DNA of 64,000 nucleotides from Prochlorococcus marinus XMU1406 (GTDB lineage Bacteria > Cyanobacteriota > Cyanobacteriia > PCC-6307 > Cyanobiaceae): assembly GCF_017696055.1 (NCBI RefSeq), contig NZ_JAAORG010000003.1:310001-374000 (forward strand), given 5' to 3'. This document shows positions 1 through 10,176 of this stretch, in pieces. The notes below the pieces were generated by a model. The model saw only the letters and a program-made list of their open reading frames with translations. It was not told where the DNA came from and searched no databases. Within the stretch, counting starts at the first letter, position 1. Each line of letters opens with the position of its first letter. The translations under genes were made by a program, and so were the position numbers.

Positions 1-255
1 ATTAGTCTTAAGTGCAGGAACAACTATACAAAATTAGTTGCTATAGGATGTGGTGTATTGTTAATAGGTCAATCAATAATGCATATCGCTGTAGCAACAG
101 GTTCAATGCCTACAACAGGCTTACCACTACCCTTCATTAGTTATGGTGGCAATTCACTAATCGCGTCTTTTTTTATTGCAGGGATGTTACTTAGATGTTC
201 ATTAGAATCAACTGGATTTATAGGTATGATTAGTACACGAAAGACTCTTAATTAG
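1..255 (+). CDS. ftsW: FtsW/RodA-family septal SEDS glycosyltransferase, C-terminal end (partial)
   Basis: The reading frame is open from the window edge and ends at TAA 255, giving the last 84 residues of a multi-pass membrane protein. The segment carries the SEDS-family signature around 'GLPLPFISYGG', followed by a last hydrophobic helix, as at the C-terminus of FtsW and RodA. These proteins polymerise lipid II into septal or lateral peptidoglycan with a partner transpeptidase. Septal FtsW rather than RodA is inferred from its usual place before the cytochrome c assembly genes in picocyanobacteria; the visible fragment alone does not separate them. The N-terminal part lies outside the window. 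The TTG at 58 is an internal codon, not a start. Confidence 0.85.
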   Translation: MSLKCRNNYTKLVAIGCGVLLIGQSIMHIAVATGSMPTTGLPLPFISYGGNSLIASFFIAGMLLRCSLESTGFIGMISTRKTLN

Positions 256-337
256 TTAGAATTTAGAGGATTTAATTCAAGCTATCGAATCATTTAATTT
301 AGTTATCTCCGAATTATCTCAAAAGGGTAATCTGCTT

Positions 338-994
338 ATGCAGAGTGGTCTTAATAGTCCTGGTCCATTTACTATCTTTTTGGTTTTCAGCGCAGGACTG
401 TTAACAAGTCTTGGGCCATGTTCATTATCATTACTTCCAGTCACAATTGCTTATGTAGGAGGAACAGAGAAAAATAAATTTAAGCTTATTAGTTTTTCAG
501 GAGGAGTCGTTTTTTCGCTTGTTGCCCTTGGTGCTGCGAGTGGATTCTTAGGCAAAATATACGGACAAATTCCATCTTATTACACTTCATTTGTTGCTCT
601 AATAGCAATAGTAATGGGTTTAAATTTACTAGGAATTCTAAAGTTTCAGTTTCCGAATGGACCTGATCTAAAAATAATAGAAGACAAAATACCACCCCTC
701 ATAGCACCTTTCACAATAGGAACCACTTTTGGACTAGCCTCTTCACCTTGCATCACTCCAGTTTTAGCAACTCTTCTGGCTTGGGTATCGCAAGCTAAAA
801 ACCCGATAATCTCGATTATTTTTTTATTTTTCTTTGGGATAGGCCAAGTTACTCCATTAATCATTGCGGGAGCCACGGCAGAAAATTTAAAAAAATTTTT
901 AGAGCTTAGAAAATTTAGTCAAATAATTCCCACTTTGAGTGGGATATTTTTAGTTGCACTAGGATTATTAAATTTATTTTCAAATTGGATTTAA
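338..994 (+). CDS. ccdA: Cytochrome c biogenesis transmembrane protein CcdA
   Basis: This 218-residue protein is almost entirely hydrophobic, with about six membrane segments, the usual size of CcdA. Two conserved cysteines sit in Pro-Cys contexts, Cys28 ('SLGPCS') and Cys138 ('SSPCITP'). In the family they form the redox pair that carries reducing equivalents across the thylakoid membrane to keep apocytochrome c haem-binding cysteines reduced. The next gene, ccs1, starts on the base after its stop codon, so the two are surely co-transcribed and together provide System II cytochrome c assembly, needed for cytochrome f and c6. An AAGGG stretch about ten bases upstream of ATG 338 may be the ribosome-binding site. 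Confidence 0.93.
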   Translation: MQSGLNSPGPFTIFLVFSAGLLTSLGPCSLSLLPVTIAYVGGTEKNKFKLISFSGGVVFSLVALGAASGFLGKIYGQIPSYYTSFVALIAIVMGLNLLGILKFQFPNGPDLKIIEDKIPPLIAPFTIGTTFGLASSPCITPVLATLLAWVSQAKNPIISIIFLFFFGIGQVTPLIIAGATAENLKKFLELRKFSQIIPTLSGIFLVALGLLNLFSNWI

Positions 995-2281
995 ATGATT
1001 ATTTTTAAGAATCTAATTTTAAAAATATCAAGTTTAAGATTCGCCATATCACTGATAATCTTCATAGCTATTACAAGTGGAATAGGTACTTTTATACCTC
1101 AAGGTAGTAGAAATAAATTTTATATTGATAATTTCGATAGTGCTCCCATTTTTGGATTTTTAGATGGAGAAAAAGTCTTAAAACTTCAATTGGATCATAT
1201 ATATACAAGCTTTTGGTTTTTATTTACATTAATTCTCCTTTGCATTTCCCTAGCAGCTTGTAGTTTCAGGAGGCAAATCCCTTCATTAAAAGCTTCATTA
1301 AAATGGATTGAATACAAGAGCGAACAAAAATTTAGCAAACTGCAATTAACTTCAAGTCACTCAATCAATCAAGATGGAGACCATATATCAAAAGTAGATT
1401 TATTACTTAAAAAAAGGGGATGGAAAACCTACAAATTCAAAAGTCATATTTCTGCAAGAAGGGGTTTAATTGGAAAAATCGGTCCTTTAGTTGTACATAT
1501 CGGATTAATAGTTTTACTTATAGGATCAGCATATGGAAGTTTTACAAAACAATCAAAAGAACAATATTTACTACCTGGAGAAAGTTTGGATCTTGTTAAT
1601 GAGAGTACAAACTCAAAAGCCAATGTAAAATTAGTAGATTTTTCTATAGAACGAGAAAGTGATGGTATACCCAAACAGTTTATTTCAAAGTTAAATTTTT
1701 CTTCTGAAGATCTAAACTTAAATGAAATAAAAACCGCCAAAGTTAATCACCCAATTAGGTTTAAAGGATTAACTATTTATCAAGCTGATTGGGCAATATC
1801 AGATGTTGTTTTAGAAATAGATAATATCCTTTATCAATTACGATTAAGGGAAATTCCCGAGATAGGCAATCAAGTTTGGGGAGTTTTAGTTGAATTAGGA
1901 GCAGAGACTAAAAAAAATTTCCTTTTAACAATAGATAATGAAAATGGTCCACTCAAAATTTCAAATGTAGAAAATTTTTCAGCTGATAGTCTTTATATCA
2001 ACGACAAACCCTTAGAAGTTAACTCTTCAAAAGTATCTCTAAAAAAAATAATACCCAGCAGTGGGTTAATAATTAAAAATGATCCTTCAATACCATTTAT
2101 TTACTCCTCTTTTATTTTAATAATTTTTGGAACAATGATTAGTCTTATACCAACTAACCAATTATGGATTCTTGTAAATAAAGAATCACAAAAGTTATCC
2201 ATTGGAGGTCTTAGCAATAAAAATCTAGTTGGTTTTAAAAAAGAATTTTTTAAATTATCAGAAGAAATAAAAAATTTTTAA
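995..2281 (+). CDS. ccs1: System II cytochrome c biogenesis protein Ccs1/ResB
   Basis: This 428-residue protein has the ResB/Ccs1 layout: hydrophobic segments near residues 15-35, 72-90 and 162-182, a large lumenal domain, and a last membrane segment near 366-386. His168 in 'VVHIGL' matches the conserved family histidine linked to haem handling. With CcsA, encoded elsewhere, Ccs1 delivers haem to apocytochromes c on the lumenal side of the thylakoid. It abuts ccdA without a gap. Its 3' end overlaps the convergent queF by four bases, so any terminator for either gene must lie inside the other. Length and topology are normal for the family. Confidence 0.92.
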   Translation: MIIFKNLILKISSLRFAISLIIFIAITSGIGTFIPQGSRNKFYIDNFDSAPIFGFLDGEKVLKLQLDHIYTSFWFLFTLILLCISLAACSFRRQIPSLKASLKWIEYKSEQKFSKLQLTSSHSINQDGDHISKVDLLLKKRGWKTYKFKSHISARRGLIGKIGPLVVHIGLIVLLIGSAYGSFTKQSKEQYLLPGESLDLVNESTNSKANVKLVDFSIERESDGIPKQFISKLNFSSEDLNLNEIKTAKVNHPIRFKGLTIYQADWAISDVVLEIDNILYQLRLREIPEIGNQVWGVLVELGAETKKNFLLTIDNENGPLKISNVENFSADSLYINDKPLEVNSSKVSLKKIIPSSGLIIKNDPSIPFIYSSFILIIFGTMISLIPTNQLWILVNKESQKLSIGGLSNKNLVGFKKEFFKLSEEIKNF

Positions 2282-2688
2282 TTTTTTTTCTGTCCACTAA
2301 AAATATCTAACTGCATAGAAACATTCCCTCTAGGGTTAAATGCAGCATTTAAATGTATCCAGTGAGGTGAGCCTTCATTCACTAAATCATCCATAATTCT
2401 ATTAACAACTTCCTCATGTGATATTTTTATATCTCTAAAATTATTTATATAAAGCTTTAAAGACTTCAACTCATAGACTCTCAAATTAGGTTGATAAATA
2501 ATATTTAGCTTTGCAAAATCTGGATAACCAGAAAAGGGGCACTTACATGTGAATTCAGGTAGCTGGATAGAAATTTCATAAATTCTTTTCTTATTTGGAT
2601 TATCGAAACAAATTATTTTTGATTCTTTAATAATTCTCTCACCATAAAGTGGTCTTTGCGTCGAATCATCTAATTTAGCAGTACTCAT
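2278..2688 (-). CDS. queF: NADPH-dependent 7-cyano-7-deazaguanine reductase (preQ0 reductase)
   Basis: QueF reduces the nitrile of preQ0 to the aminomethyl group of preQ1, a step in making queuosine for tRNA wobble positions. The 136-residue length is that of the short, unimodular type. The active-site region reads 'CPFSGYPDF': Cys50 should form the thioimide with substrate and Asp57 is the general acid, with the same seven-residue spacing as Cys55/Asp62 of the Bacillus enzyme. The 'SLKLY' element that follows is the substrate-binding part of the fold. An extra cysteine at residue 48 is a small oddity. The gene is convergent with ccs1. Confidence 0.95.
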   Translation of the reverse strand: MSTAKLDDSTQRPLYGERIIKESKIICFDNPNKKRIYEISIQLPEFTCKCPFSGYPDFAKLNIIYQPNLRVYELKSLKLYINNFRDIKISHEEVVNRIMDDLVNEGSPHWIHLNAAFNPRGNVSMQLDIFSGQKKN

Positions 2689-2799
2689 TTTTCGTAGAAC
2701 TTATTTACTAAACCTATATAAAAAGATCAAAATCTGCAAAAACCTCAACAAGCTTAAGTATTACAATTGAATAAGTCAAAAGCTGTTAAATCTTACTTT

Positions 2800-2843
2800 T
2801 GTATCATCAATAACATTCATAAGGTCGGTTAAAAGGGTTATAT
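2800..2843 (+). promoter_or_regulatory. Candidate NtcA-activated promoter upstream of the 81-residue gene and glnB
   Basis: At 2800-2815 the bases read TGTA, eight bases, AACA, one mismatch from the NtcA palindrome TGTA-N8-TACA. A TTATAT element at 2838-2843 could be the -10 box, 23 bases after the half-site, close to the 22-base spacing of class II NtcA promoters. Position ahead of a nitrogen-signalling gene supports the idea. The DNA is very AT-rich, so a one-mismatch match could be chance. Confidence 0.35.
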
Positions 2844-2866
2844 GTGTTTAATTCAATGAATAATTA

Positions 2867-3112
2867 ATGGACATTTGTTTGATAACTATCGATAAAAACT
2901 TAAATAAATCCCTTCAACCAAAAAGTGCAATTGGGATGTTATGGCTTCAAACACACTTTGAGAATGATCAGTGGGAAGCGTTGTCAAACAGTACAGTAAT
3001 AATTTCTGAAGAAAATGCCCAATTGTTAATTGAAGACGCCACGAATGCAGGCCTTAATATCAAATGTTTTTCTGATATTTCAATGTTGGATGTTTTCCCA
3101 AAAAACAATTAA
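2867..3112 (+). CDS. Conserved small protein of unknown function upstream of glnB
   Basis: I do not recognise a family for this 81-residue protein. It is soluble in character, with no signal peptide or membrane segment. It begins with a short beta-like stretch ('DICLITID') and continues with an amphipathic helix around 'EENAQLLIEDATNAG'. It has two cysteines and no evident metal or nucleotide motif. It lies only 24 bases upstream of glnB on the same strand, behind a possible NtcA site, so co-expression with PII is likely and a link to nitrogen status is a fair guess. Base composition and codon use look like the neighbours, and the ORF fills the gap exactly, which supports a real gene. Confidence 0.65.
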   Translation: MDICLITIDKNLNKSLQPKSAIGMLWLQTHFENDQWEALSNSTVIISEENAQLLIEDATNAGLNIKCFSDISMLDVFPKNN

Positions 3113-3476
<364 letters not shown>

Positions 3477-3490
<14 letters not shown>

Positions 3491-4289
3491 TTACTAGATT
3501 TTGTATATATTCACTATTAATCCTTTTATTTGATTGATTTCCTAAGGTCATCCAAGCTAGATATTCATGATTTCCAGCAGGACCAACTAGCGGAGAAGCT
3601 ATCAAATTCTTTATATTCCATTGGAAATTCTTAGCAGTATAAATAACAGACTCTATAGCCTCAGTATGGAATTTAGGATTACGAACAACACCACCTTTAC
3701 TGACTTTTTCTTTACCCACCTCAAATTGAGGTTTAATTAAAAATATTCCCTCAATACAATCACCTTCTAATAAATTACCAATTGATTTAAAAACTAACTT
3801 CAATGAAATAAAAGACAAATCAGCAACCACAAAATTTGGTAATTCATTACTTCTAGATAAAAGATCATTAGGTTTTAAATTTCGAATATTAGTTCGTTCA
3901 AAAAGTATGACTTTTGGGTTATTTCTAATCTTCCATGCAGTTTGTCCATAACCAACATCTATCCCATAAACTAACTTTGCTCCTTGTTGCAATAAGCAAT
4001 CAGTAAATCCACCAGTAGAGATTCCTGCGTCAATACATATTTTGTCTTTTACTTTAATTTCAAGTTTTTTAAATGCCTCTAATAATTTTTCACCGCCCCT
4101 TGATACAAACATAGGTGCAGAATCAATAAAAAATTCAGATCCAATTAATACTTGTTGTCCAGGTTTATCCAATACTTTTCCATTGATATCTCTAACCTTG
4201 CCCGCAAGAATTAAACCTTGGGCTTTTTGACGAGTTTCACATAAACCTTTATTTAGAAGATAAAGGTCTAATCTACTTTTTTTAATCAT
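3477..4289 (-). CDS. tlyA: TlyA-family rRNA 2'-O-methyltransferase (hemolysin A-like)
   Basis: The 270-residue protein joins an N-terminal S4 RNA-binding domain (about residues 4-60, 'SRLDLYLLNKGL') to an FtsJ/RrmJ-type methyltransferase domain. The S-adenosylmethionine loop is 'DAGISTGGF' starting at Asp88. Lys67, Asp157 ('VADLSF') and Lys186 ('LIKPQFE') fit the FtsJ catalytic tetrad. In mycobacteria TlyA methylates riboses of 16S and 23S rRNA; the older name hemolysin is probably misleading. The exact target in cyanobacteria is not shown by the sequence. It is convergent with glnB and monocistronic, with about 280 non-coding bases upstream of its start. Confidence 0.9.
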
Positions 4290-4570
4290 CTATTAATCAA
4301 TAAAAAAAGACTGAATAATGAACTTCTACAAGATTAAGATCCAAATTCTTTAATACCTTCCAATTTTAAATTAGAACTAAAAAATTACCCATTATTAATG
4401 AAAGGAATAAATGCAAACATTTTTATATTTAAGCTTTCTTTATTAGCCAGAAAAATGTTACATAAGAAAATAATAATCAGGCAAATATGTTCAATATCAA
4501 GTACATCTTTAAGGTATAGGGCAATAATTCGATTTTGTTATAAAGTTTAAATTGATAATAAATAAAAATT
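4290..4570. other. Intergenic region between divergent tlyA and purB
   Basis: These 281 bases hold the promoters of both flanking genes but no tRNA, convincing small RNA or strong hairpin that I can see. A 50-codon ORF (4398-4550, +) is present; it is rich in Ile, Lys, Arg and Cys, resembles no family I know, and may be fortuitous. Confidence 0.6.
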
Positions 4571-5866
4571 GTGATCGAGCGTTACACATTACCCGAAATG
4601 GGGGAAATCTGGACTGAAAGCGCAAAATTCCAGAGATGGCTTAAGGTTGAAATAGCTGCATGTGAAGCAAATTTTTCCCTCGGGAAAATTCCTGAGAATG
4701 CCATGAAAGATATACGTTCAAATGCAAAGTTTGATGAATCTAGAATTACAGAAATTGAGAAAGAAGTTAAACATGATGTCATAGCATTTCTCACAAGCGT
4801 TAATGAATTTGTAGGAGATTCTGGAAGATACATACATGTTGGTATGACCAGTAGTGATGTACTTGATACTGGCTTATCTCTTCAGTTAAAAGACTCTTGC
4901 GAATTGTTATTAAAAGAAATTGAGAAATTAGAAAATGAAGTCAGATTATTAGCAAGGAAGCATAAAAATACATTAATGATTGGCAGATCACATGCCATTC
5001 ATGGGGAGCCAATTTCCTTCGGTTTTAAACTTGCTGGATGGTTAGCAGAAATAATAAGGAACAAAAAAAGATTGTTAACTCTAAAAGAATCTGTAGCAAT
5101 TGGACAAATAAGTGGTGCAATGGGAACTTACGCTAATACGAATCCCAAAGTAGAACTAATAACTTGTGATTTACTAGGGTTAAAACCAGATACAGCAAGT
5201 ACGCAGGTTATCTCGAGAGACAGACATGCAGAATATGTGCAAACTATTGCACTAGTTGGCGCTTCTTTAGATAGATTTGCAACTGAAATAAGAAATTTAC
5301 AAAGAACTGATGTTTTAGAAGTTGAGGAGGGCTTTACAAAAGGGCAAAAAGGAAGTTCTGCCATGCCTCATAAAAGAAATCCTATTCGAAGTGAAAGAGT
5401 AAGCGGTTTAGCAAGAATTTTGAGGAGTTACGTCTTAACAGCACTGGAAAATGTTCCACTTTGGCACGAAAGAGATATAAGCCATAGTTCAAATGAACGT
5501 ATCATGTTACCTGACGTATCAATCTGCTTGCATTTTATGCTCAGGGAAATGAAAGATATAGTAAGCAATTTGGAAGTTTATCCAAAAAATATGCTCAAAA
5601 ATTTAAATATATATGGCGGCGTAATCTTCAGTCAGAAAGTTTTACTTTTGCTTGTAGATAAGGGCTTGTCTAGAGAAAAAGCTTATAGTTTAGTACAAAA
5701 AAATGCGCATCAGGCCTGGAATACTCAGAATGGGAATTTCAAACAAAATATAGAGAGAGATAATGAAATAATGGATTTTATTGATCACAGTGACTTAGAA
5801 GAATGTTTTAATCCTTCAATTCATCTCAATAATTTAAGTGTAATATGGGAGAAGTTAGGTATCTAG
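4571..5866 (+). CDS. purB: Adenylosuccinate lyase
   Basis: PurB acts twice in purine synthesis, splitting SAICAR to AICAR and adenylosuccinate to AMP, releasing fumarate each time. The 431-residue length is typical of the bacterial short type. The superfamily signature 'SSAMPHKRNP' is at 262-271, within the flexible loop that holds the catalytic serine, and His141 in 'GRSHAIHG' is the candidate general acid. The start is GTG 4571, supported by the conserved 'IERYTLPEMGEIW' N-terminus. The gene is followed 48 bases later by fumC on the same strand, which can consume the fumarate released. Nothing unusual in length or motifs. Confidence 0.97.
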   Translation: MIERYTLPEMGEIWTESAKFQRWLKVEIAACEANFSLGKIPENAMKDIRSNAKFDESRITEIEKEVKHDVIAFLTSVNEFVGDSGRYIHVGMTSSDVLDTGLSLQLKDSCELLLKEIEKLENEVRLLARKHKNTLMIGRSHAIHGEPISFGFKLAGWLAEIIRNKKRLLTLKESVAIGQISGAMGTYANTNPKVELITCDLLGLKPDTASTQVISRDRHAEYVQTIALVGASLDRFATEIRNLQRTDVLEVEEGFTKGQKGSSAMPHKRNPIRSERVSGLARILRSYVLTALENVPLWHERDISHSSNERIMLPDVSICLHFMLREMKDIVSNLEVYPKNMLKNLNIYGGVIFSQKVLLLLVDKGLSREKAYSLVQKNAHQAWNTQNGNFKQNIERDNEIMDFIDHSDLEECFNPSIHLNNLSVIWEKLGI

Positions 5867-5871
5867 GATTA

Positions 5872-5907
5872 CTGAAAACCTTATCTAAGTTAAACCAGTG
5901 TTTTCAG
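5872..5907 (+). other. Inverted repeat in the purB-fumC spacer
   Basis: CTGAAAAC at 5872-5879 pairs perfectly with GTTTTCAG at 5900-5907, leaving a 20-base loop. The right arm touches the AGAGG ribosome-binding site of fumC (start 5915). The long loop and lack of a T-tract argue against a terminator; it might modulate fumC translation. Weak evidence. Confidence 0.3.
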
Positions 5908-5914
5908 AGGAATA

Positions 5915-7300
5915 ATGACAAAAAACTTTAGGATTGAAAAAGATAGTATGGGAACAATAGAGGTTCCCATGGAAGCTTTGTGGGGTGCTCAAACACAAAG
6001 ATCGATAATAAATTTTTCTATTGGAGAAGAATTAATTCCAATTGAGTTAATTTATTCACTCACCCTCATAAAAAAAGCTGCTTCAATTGCGAATTTCAAT
6101 TTAGGTTTAATAGATAAAAGGAAAAAAGATTTAATTGTAGAGGCATGTACGGAAATACTTGATGGGCTTCACGATTCACAGTTTCCCTTAAAGGTTTGGC
6201 AAACAGGTAGTGGTACTCAAACAAATATGAATGTTAATGAGGTAATTTCAAATATTGCAGCTTTAAAAACTAATTCAGAACTTGGCAGTCATAAACCAAT
6301 TCATCCAAATGATGATGTCAATAAATCTCAGTCAACTAATGACACTTTTCCTGCTGCTATTCAAATATCTGTTGTTAATGAAATAATCAAAAATTTAGTT
6401 CCAACGATCAGAGAACTTACTAAGATCCTTGATAAAAAAAGTGAAGAATGGAAAGACCTTATAAAGATAGGAAGAACCCATTTTCAAGATGCAGTTCCCA
6501 TTACTTTTGGGCAAGAAATATCAGGATGGTCAGAGCAACTTAAAGATGCTGAGAATGCAATTATTATGAGTCTTAATGAATTGTATTTCTTACCTCTGGG
6601 AGGAACTGCAGTTGGTACAGGGATTAATTGTCCAAAAGGATTTTGTGAAGAATCTATAAAATCAATTTCCGATGATACTAATCTAATGTTTTATAAATCA
6701 AAAAATAATTTTTCTATTATGGCCTCGCATGATCGTCTAGCTCAAGTAATGAGTCAGATAAAAATATTAGCAGGTGCATTATTTAAAATTTCAAATGATA
6801 TAAAAATTCTATCTTCTGGTCCAAGATCAGGAATATATGAACTAATTATTCCTCAAAATGAACCTGGAAGTTCTATCATGCCGGGTAAAGTGAATCCAAC
6901 TCAATGCGAAGCCTTATCAATGGTTTGCACTCACATAATGGGTCTTGAATATGCAGTTTCAATGGCAAATTCTAGTGGCACTTTACAGATGAATGAATAT
7001 AAGCCTCTTATTGGATTTAATATTCTCACAAGTTTAAAATTACTTAAAAATGTAATAGAAAATTTCAGAATAAAATTAGTTGAGGGGATGGAACCTAATC
7101 AAAAGCAAATGAAGTTAAATTTAAAAAATTCACTAATGTTGGTTACAGCCATAGTGCCAAAAGTTGGTTATGAAAAAGCAGCTGAAATTGCAAACCTTGC
7201 CTTCAAAGAATCATTAAATTTAAAAGAGGCAACACTTAAATTAGGTTATTTAAACGAAGATGAATTTGATGAAGCAATGAATATCAATTCAATGATTTGA
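5915..7300 (+). CDS. fumC: Class II fumarate hydratase
   Basis: FumC interconverts fumarate and malate. The 461-residue protein is iron-independent class II: the three superfamily regions are all present, 'TGSGTQTNMNVNE' (97-109), the catalytic His189 in 'GRTHFQDA', and the signature loop 'GSSIMPGKVNP' (318-328). The class II fumarase pattern with 'TNMN' rather than aspartase residues favours fumarase, though aspartase is a close relative. An AGAGG ribosome-binding site lies four bases before ATG 5915. It is probably co-transcribed with purB, whose by-product it would recycle. It ends ten bases before the convergent helicase gene. Confidence 0.95.
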   Translation: MTKNFRIEKDSMGTIEVPMEALWGAQTQRSIINFSIGEELIPIELIYSLTLIKKAASIANFNLGLIDKRKKDLIVEACTEILDGLHDSQFPLKVWQTGSGTQTNMNVNEVISNIAALKTNSELGSHKPIHPNDDVNKSQSTNDTFPAAIQISVVNEIIKNLVPTIRELTKILDKKSEEWKDLIKIGRTHFQDAVPITFGQEISGWSEQLKDAENAIIMSLNELYFLPLGGTAVGTGINCPKGFCEESIKSISDDTNLMFYKSKNNFSIMASHDRLAQVMSQIKILAGALFKISNDIKILSSGPRSGIYELIIPQNEPGSSIMPGKVNPTQCEALSMVCTHIMGLEYAVSMANSSGTLQMNEYKPLIGFNILTSLKLLKNVIENFRIKLVEGMEPNQKQMKLNLKNSLMLVTAIVPKVGYEKAAEIANLAFKESLNLKEATLKLGYLNEDEFDEAMNINSMI

Positions 7301-7310
7301 TTAAAAAAAT

Positions 7311-10037
7311 TTAAGAGCTATTGTCAATTCTTTTTGTTGCAGGATTAATATCTTCAGAGACTTTTATAAGATCATTAGATTCAGACACAGGAAAACGATT
7401 TATAGCTTTTAATGCTAGCTTTGCTTTGCTTTTTAATTTATCACTAACACCAATACAGTATTGCACTTGAGAAAGCACATCAATTGATCTTCTAATAATC
7501 CGCACTACATCACCTTCATCTAATGAAGTATTAAAAACCAAATCTTTCCATTTTTTCCCTCTTGCCCATTCAGAAATAATTCCAGTCAACTCTGTTTCTA
7601 AATAGATTGGGATTGCAATATGAAACTTATTTTGTTGAAAAGAGACTAATTTTCTTAAACTATCTAATTCATTAAAAACATCTATTACCTTTAAAGGAGG
7701 CTTGAAATTACACCAAAGATTAGGCCTCCTCACATCAACACATATAGCTTGAATAATTGCAGCTAATTCAGGAGGATCTAAATCGTCTAAATAACCACTT
7801 ACTAAAACAAGGCCAATCCATAATTCATTTTCATTTCTTATTGCACCAACTGTTTGTCCAACTTCTGTCAATTCCAAATCATTTAAACAACCAAAATGAT
7901 TCAGAATTTTAATCAAATCGGTAAAAGTTCTCCAGTTATGATTTTCTTTATCCTCAAGTAGTTTTTTTCTAATATTTATTTCTTTTTCAACATCAATAAT
8001 TCTTTTTCTATATTTCTTTAATTTCTTGGAGTCTCCAAATCTATGTGCGGGATGATCAGTAACTGTTTCTTCTAAATTATTGATTTGTTGCTGTTGTGCC
8101 AAAACTTCCGTTGTCAAATCATATTGTGGAGTTTGTAAATCATTTTTTTTAGAAACTTCTAAAATTCGATCCGCATAACACTGCGATATATCATCTCCCC
8201 TAAATACTTCTCCAGATAAATACATCTTTGGTACTTCAAGTCCTAAGACATCAATTACATCCAAATCATTAAAAATACTTACTATATATGAGGGTTTTAT
8301 AAGAATAAATAAATTATCAATTGTCAAACACAATAAACTCTTAATTTTTTGGGATTCATATATTTTCTTACAAATTAATCCTGGAACAATTTTTCTTTTA
8401 ATTTGAGGAGCCTTGATTGAAATTAAGCTTCCATCTTTAATATATGGGAGTGCATTAGTTATCTCTTCTGATAATTTTTCTGCTGCTTGTTTTTCTAAAA
8501 TTTTCAAGAGTCTTCTCTCTTCTTTAAGACGATTTTTTAACTTTTCGTATGCATCAAAATCTTTCCATGAAACGTTAGATGTAATTTTTTTTAATTCAAT
8601 TAAATCCTTATCTAAATTTTCAATAATTATATTCTCACCTGATGATTGACCTAAATATAAAAAACTACCAAAACTTCTTTTAATTAATTCTTTAGACTTC
8701 TCTAAAGTATAACTTTGTAAAAGATTAAGTACCATTCCATAGCTAGGAGTGAATTGACTTTCTAAAGAATTTGGTTTGCTAATCGCCAGTGCACTTGCTT
8801 CTTTGGCACCTTCGAATCTTGTTTGTAATGTAACAACAAATCCCTGGGTATCTTTTCCTCTTCTTCCAGCTCTTCCTGACATTTGCAAAAATTCACTGCT
8901 AAATAATAATCTATGACCATCTTCTGTCCTTTTTGATAGAGAAGAAATAACAGTTGTTCTTGCCGGCATATTTATTCCTGCAGCAAGAGTTTCAGTTGCA
9001 AAAACAACTTTTATTAAACCTTGCTGAAATAATTCCTCAACTAATTCTTTCCATGCAGGCAATAATCCAGCATGATGGGATGCAATACCGCGTTTTAATG
9101 CCTCACATTGAGATTTATCTTGAATTGCTTCCTGATTATTTTTAAGATAAACATCTAATTTTTGGGATATAATACTTGCTTCTGAATAACTTACTAAAGT
9201 TAAATCTTTTATATTCTCAATAGCCTTGTCACATCCTCTTCTACTAAACATAAAATAAATAGCTGGCAGCATATTTCTTTCAGCTAGTTTCGAGATCACA
9301 AAGCCAATTGAGGGAGACTTTGGTTGCATTATCCTGCCCACTTTTCCTCTTATTTTCTGCCCTTTAGGAGCTCTCCAGATCTTACAGTTTGGATGAATTC
9401 CATTACCCTTATTATTTAAAAGTGGATGGAGCCCTTTAACACTACAAAAAATAAAATCAAGTGGGACTGGTCTCTTATCACTATTAATTAGTACTGTGGG
9501 CCCATGAACTTTTTCTATCCAATTTTGTAGTTGATCTGCATTGGCTATTGTTGCTGATAAAGCTATTATTTGAGTTCTAGTAGGGCAATGGATTATAGTT
9601 TCTTCCCAAACTGTGCCTCTTTGGGGGTCATTCATATAATGACATTCATCAAGAATCAAAGATTCTAAATTTTCTAAGGGGTCATCAAATTCATCAAATT
9701 CGCCATAAAGCATGTTCCTAAAAATCTCAGTAGTCATGACTAAGATTGGTGCTTCTCTATTTATACTTACATCTCCAGTTAAAAGACCAACTTTATTCTC
9801 ACCATATTGATTAGCAAAATCTCTAAACTTTTGGTTTGATAGGGCTTTTAAAGGTGTTGTATAAAAAACTCTGCTGTCATGAGATAAGCCTCTATATATA
9901 GCAAATTCACCTATCAATGTTTTACCCGAACCTGTTGGTGCGGTTAAAACAACAGAATTTCCGCTATTAATAGCTCGTATTGCTTCTAATTGGAAATCAT
10001 CTAGCGGAAAGGGGAAATATTCCTCTAAATTAAGCAA
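7311..10037 (-). CDS. Ski2-like DEAD/DEAH-box RNA helicase
   Basis: The 908-residue protein has all the superfamily 2 helicase motifs: Walker A 'APTGSGKT' (33-40), a DECH box ('LDECHYM'), 'SATIAN', and motif VI 'QMSGRAGRRG'. The long C-terminal half matches the Ski2/Mtr4-type layout that ends in a DSHCT helical region. Cyanobacterial members are related to the chloroplast helicase ISE2, and an RNA maturation or decay role is likely, but the substrate is not known from sequence. The start is TTG at 10035-10037; the frame has no ATG between the upstream stop and this codon, so TTG (or an earlier non-standard codon) must be used. It is divergent from bioF. Confidence 0.92.
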   Translation of the reverse strand: MLNLEEYFPFPLDDFQLEAIRAINSGNSVVLTAPTGSGKTLIGEFAIYRGLSHDSRVFYTTPLKALSNQKFRDFANQYGENKVGLLTGDVSINREAPILVMTTEIFRNMLYGEFDEFDDPLENLESLILDECHYMNDPQRGTVWEETIIHCPTRTQIIALSATIANADQLQNWIEKVHGPTVLINSDKRPVPLDFIFCSVKGLHPLLNNKGNGIHPNCKIWRAPKGQKIRGKVGRIMQPKSPSIGFVISKLAERNMLPAIYFMFSRRGCDKAIENIKDLTLVSYSEASIISQKLDVYLKNNQEAIQDKSQCEALKRGIASHHAGLLPAWKELVEELFQQGLIKVVFATETLAAGINMPARTTVISSLSKRTEDGHRLLFSSEFLQMSGRAGRRGKDTQGFVVTLQTRFEGAKEASALAISKPNSLESQFTPSYGMVLNLLQSYTLEKSKELIKRSFGSFLYLGQSSGENIIIENLDKDLIELKKITSNVSWKDFDAYEKLKNRLKEERRLLKILEKQAAEKLSEEITNALPYIKDGSLISIKAPQIKRKIVPGLICKKIYESQKIKSLLCLTIDNLFILIKPSYIVSIFNDLDVIDVLGLEVPKMYLSGEVFRGDDISQCYADRILEVSKKNDLQTPQYDLTTEVLAQQQQINNLEETVTDHPAHRFGDSKKLKKYRKRIIDVEKEINIRKKLLEDKENHNWRTFTDLIKILNHFGCLNDLELTEVGQTVGAIRNENELWIGLVLVSGYLDDLDPPELAAIIQAICVDVRRPNLWCNFKPPLKVIDVFNELDSLRKLVSFQQNKFHIAIPIYLETELTGIISEWARGKKWKDLVFNTSLDEGDVVRIIRRSIDVLSQVQYCIGVSDKLKSKAKLALKAINRFPVSESNDLIKVSEDINPATKRIDNSS

Positions 10038-10176
10038 TAATTGTGATTGAAGAGAGGATGAGTTAACTTCTTAATATATGATCTATATAGATATTAATAA
10101 ACAAAAAATACCTTGCAAACTTTAATAGTAAATCTAAATCTTTTTAATTAAATCCACTATATTTTATTTTGCCAAA

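Noticed and set aside
58-255. A separate 65-residue gene starting at TTG 58
   Set aside because: The frame continues upstream to the window edge and matches the C-terminus of FtsW/RodA, so it is part of a truncated gene.
4398-4550. 50-codon ORF on the + strand upstream of purB
   Set aside because: No family likeness, odd composition rich in Ile/Lys/Arg, and no clear ribosome-binding site; such an ORF can occur by chance in a 281-base spacer. Conservation in relatives would be needed.
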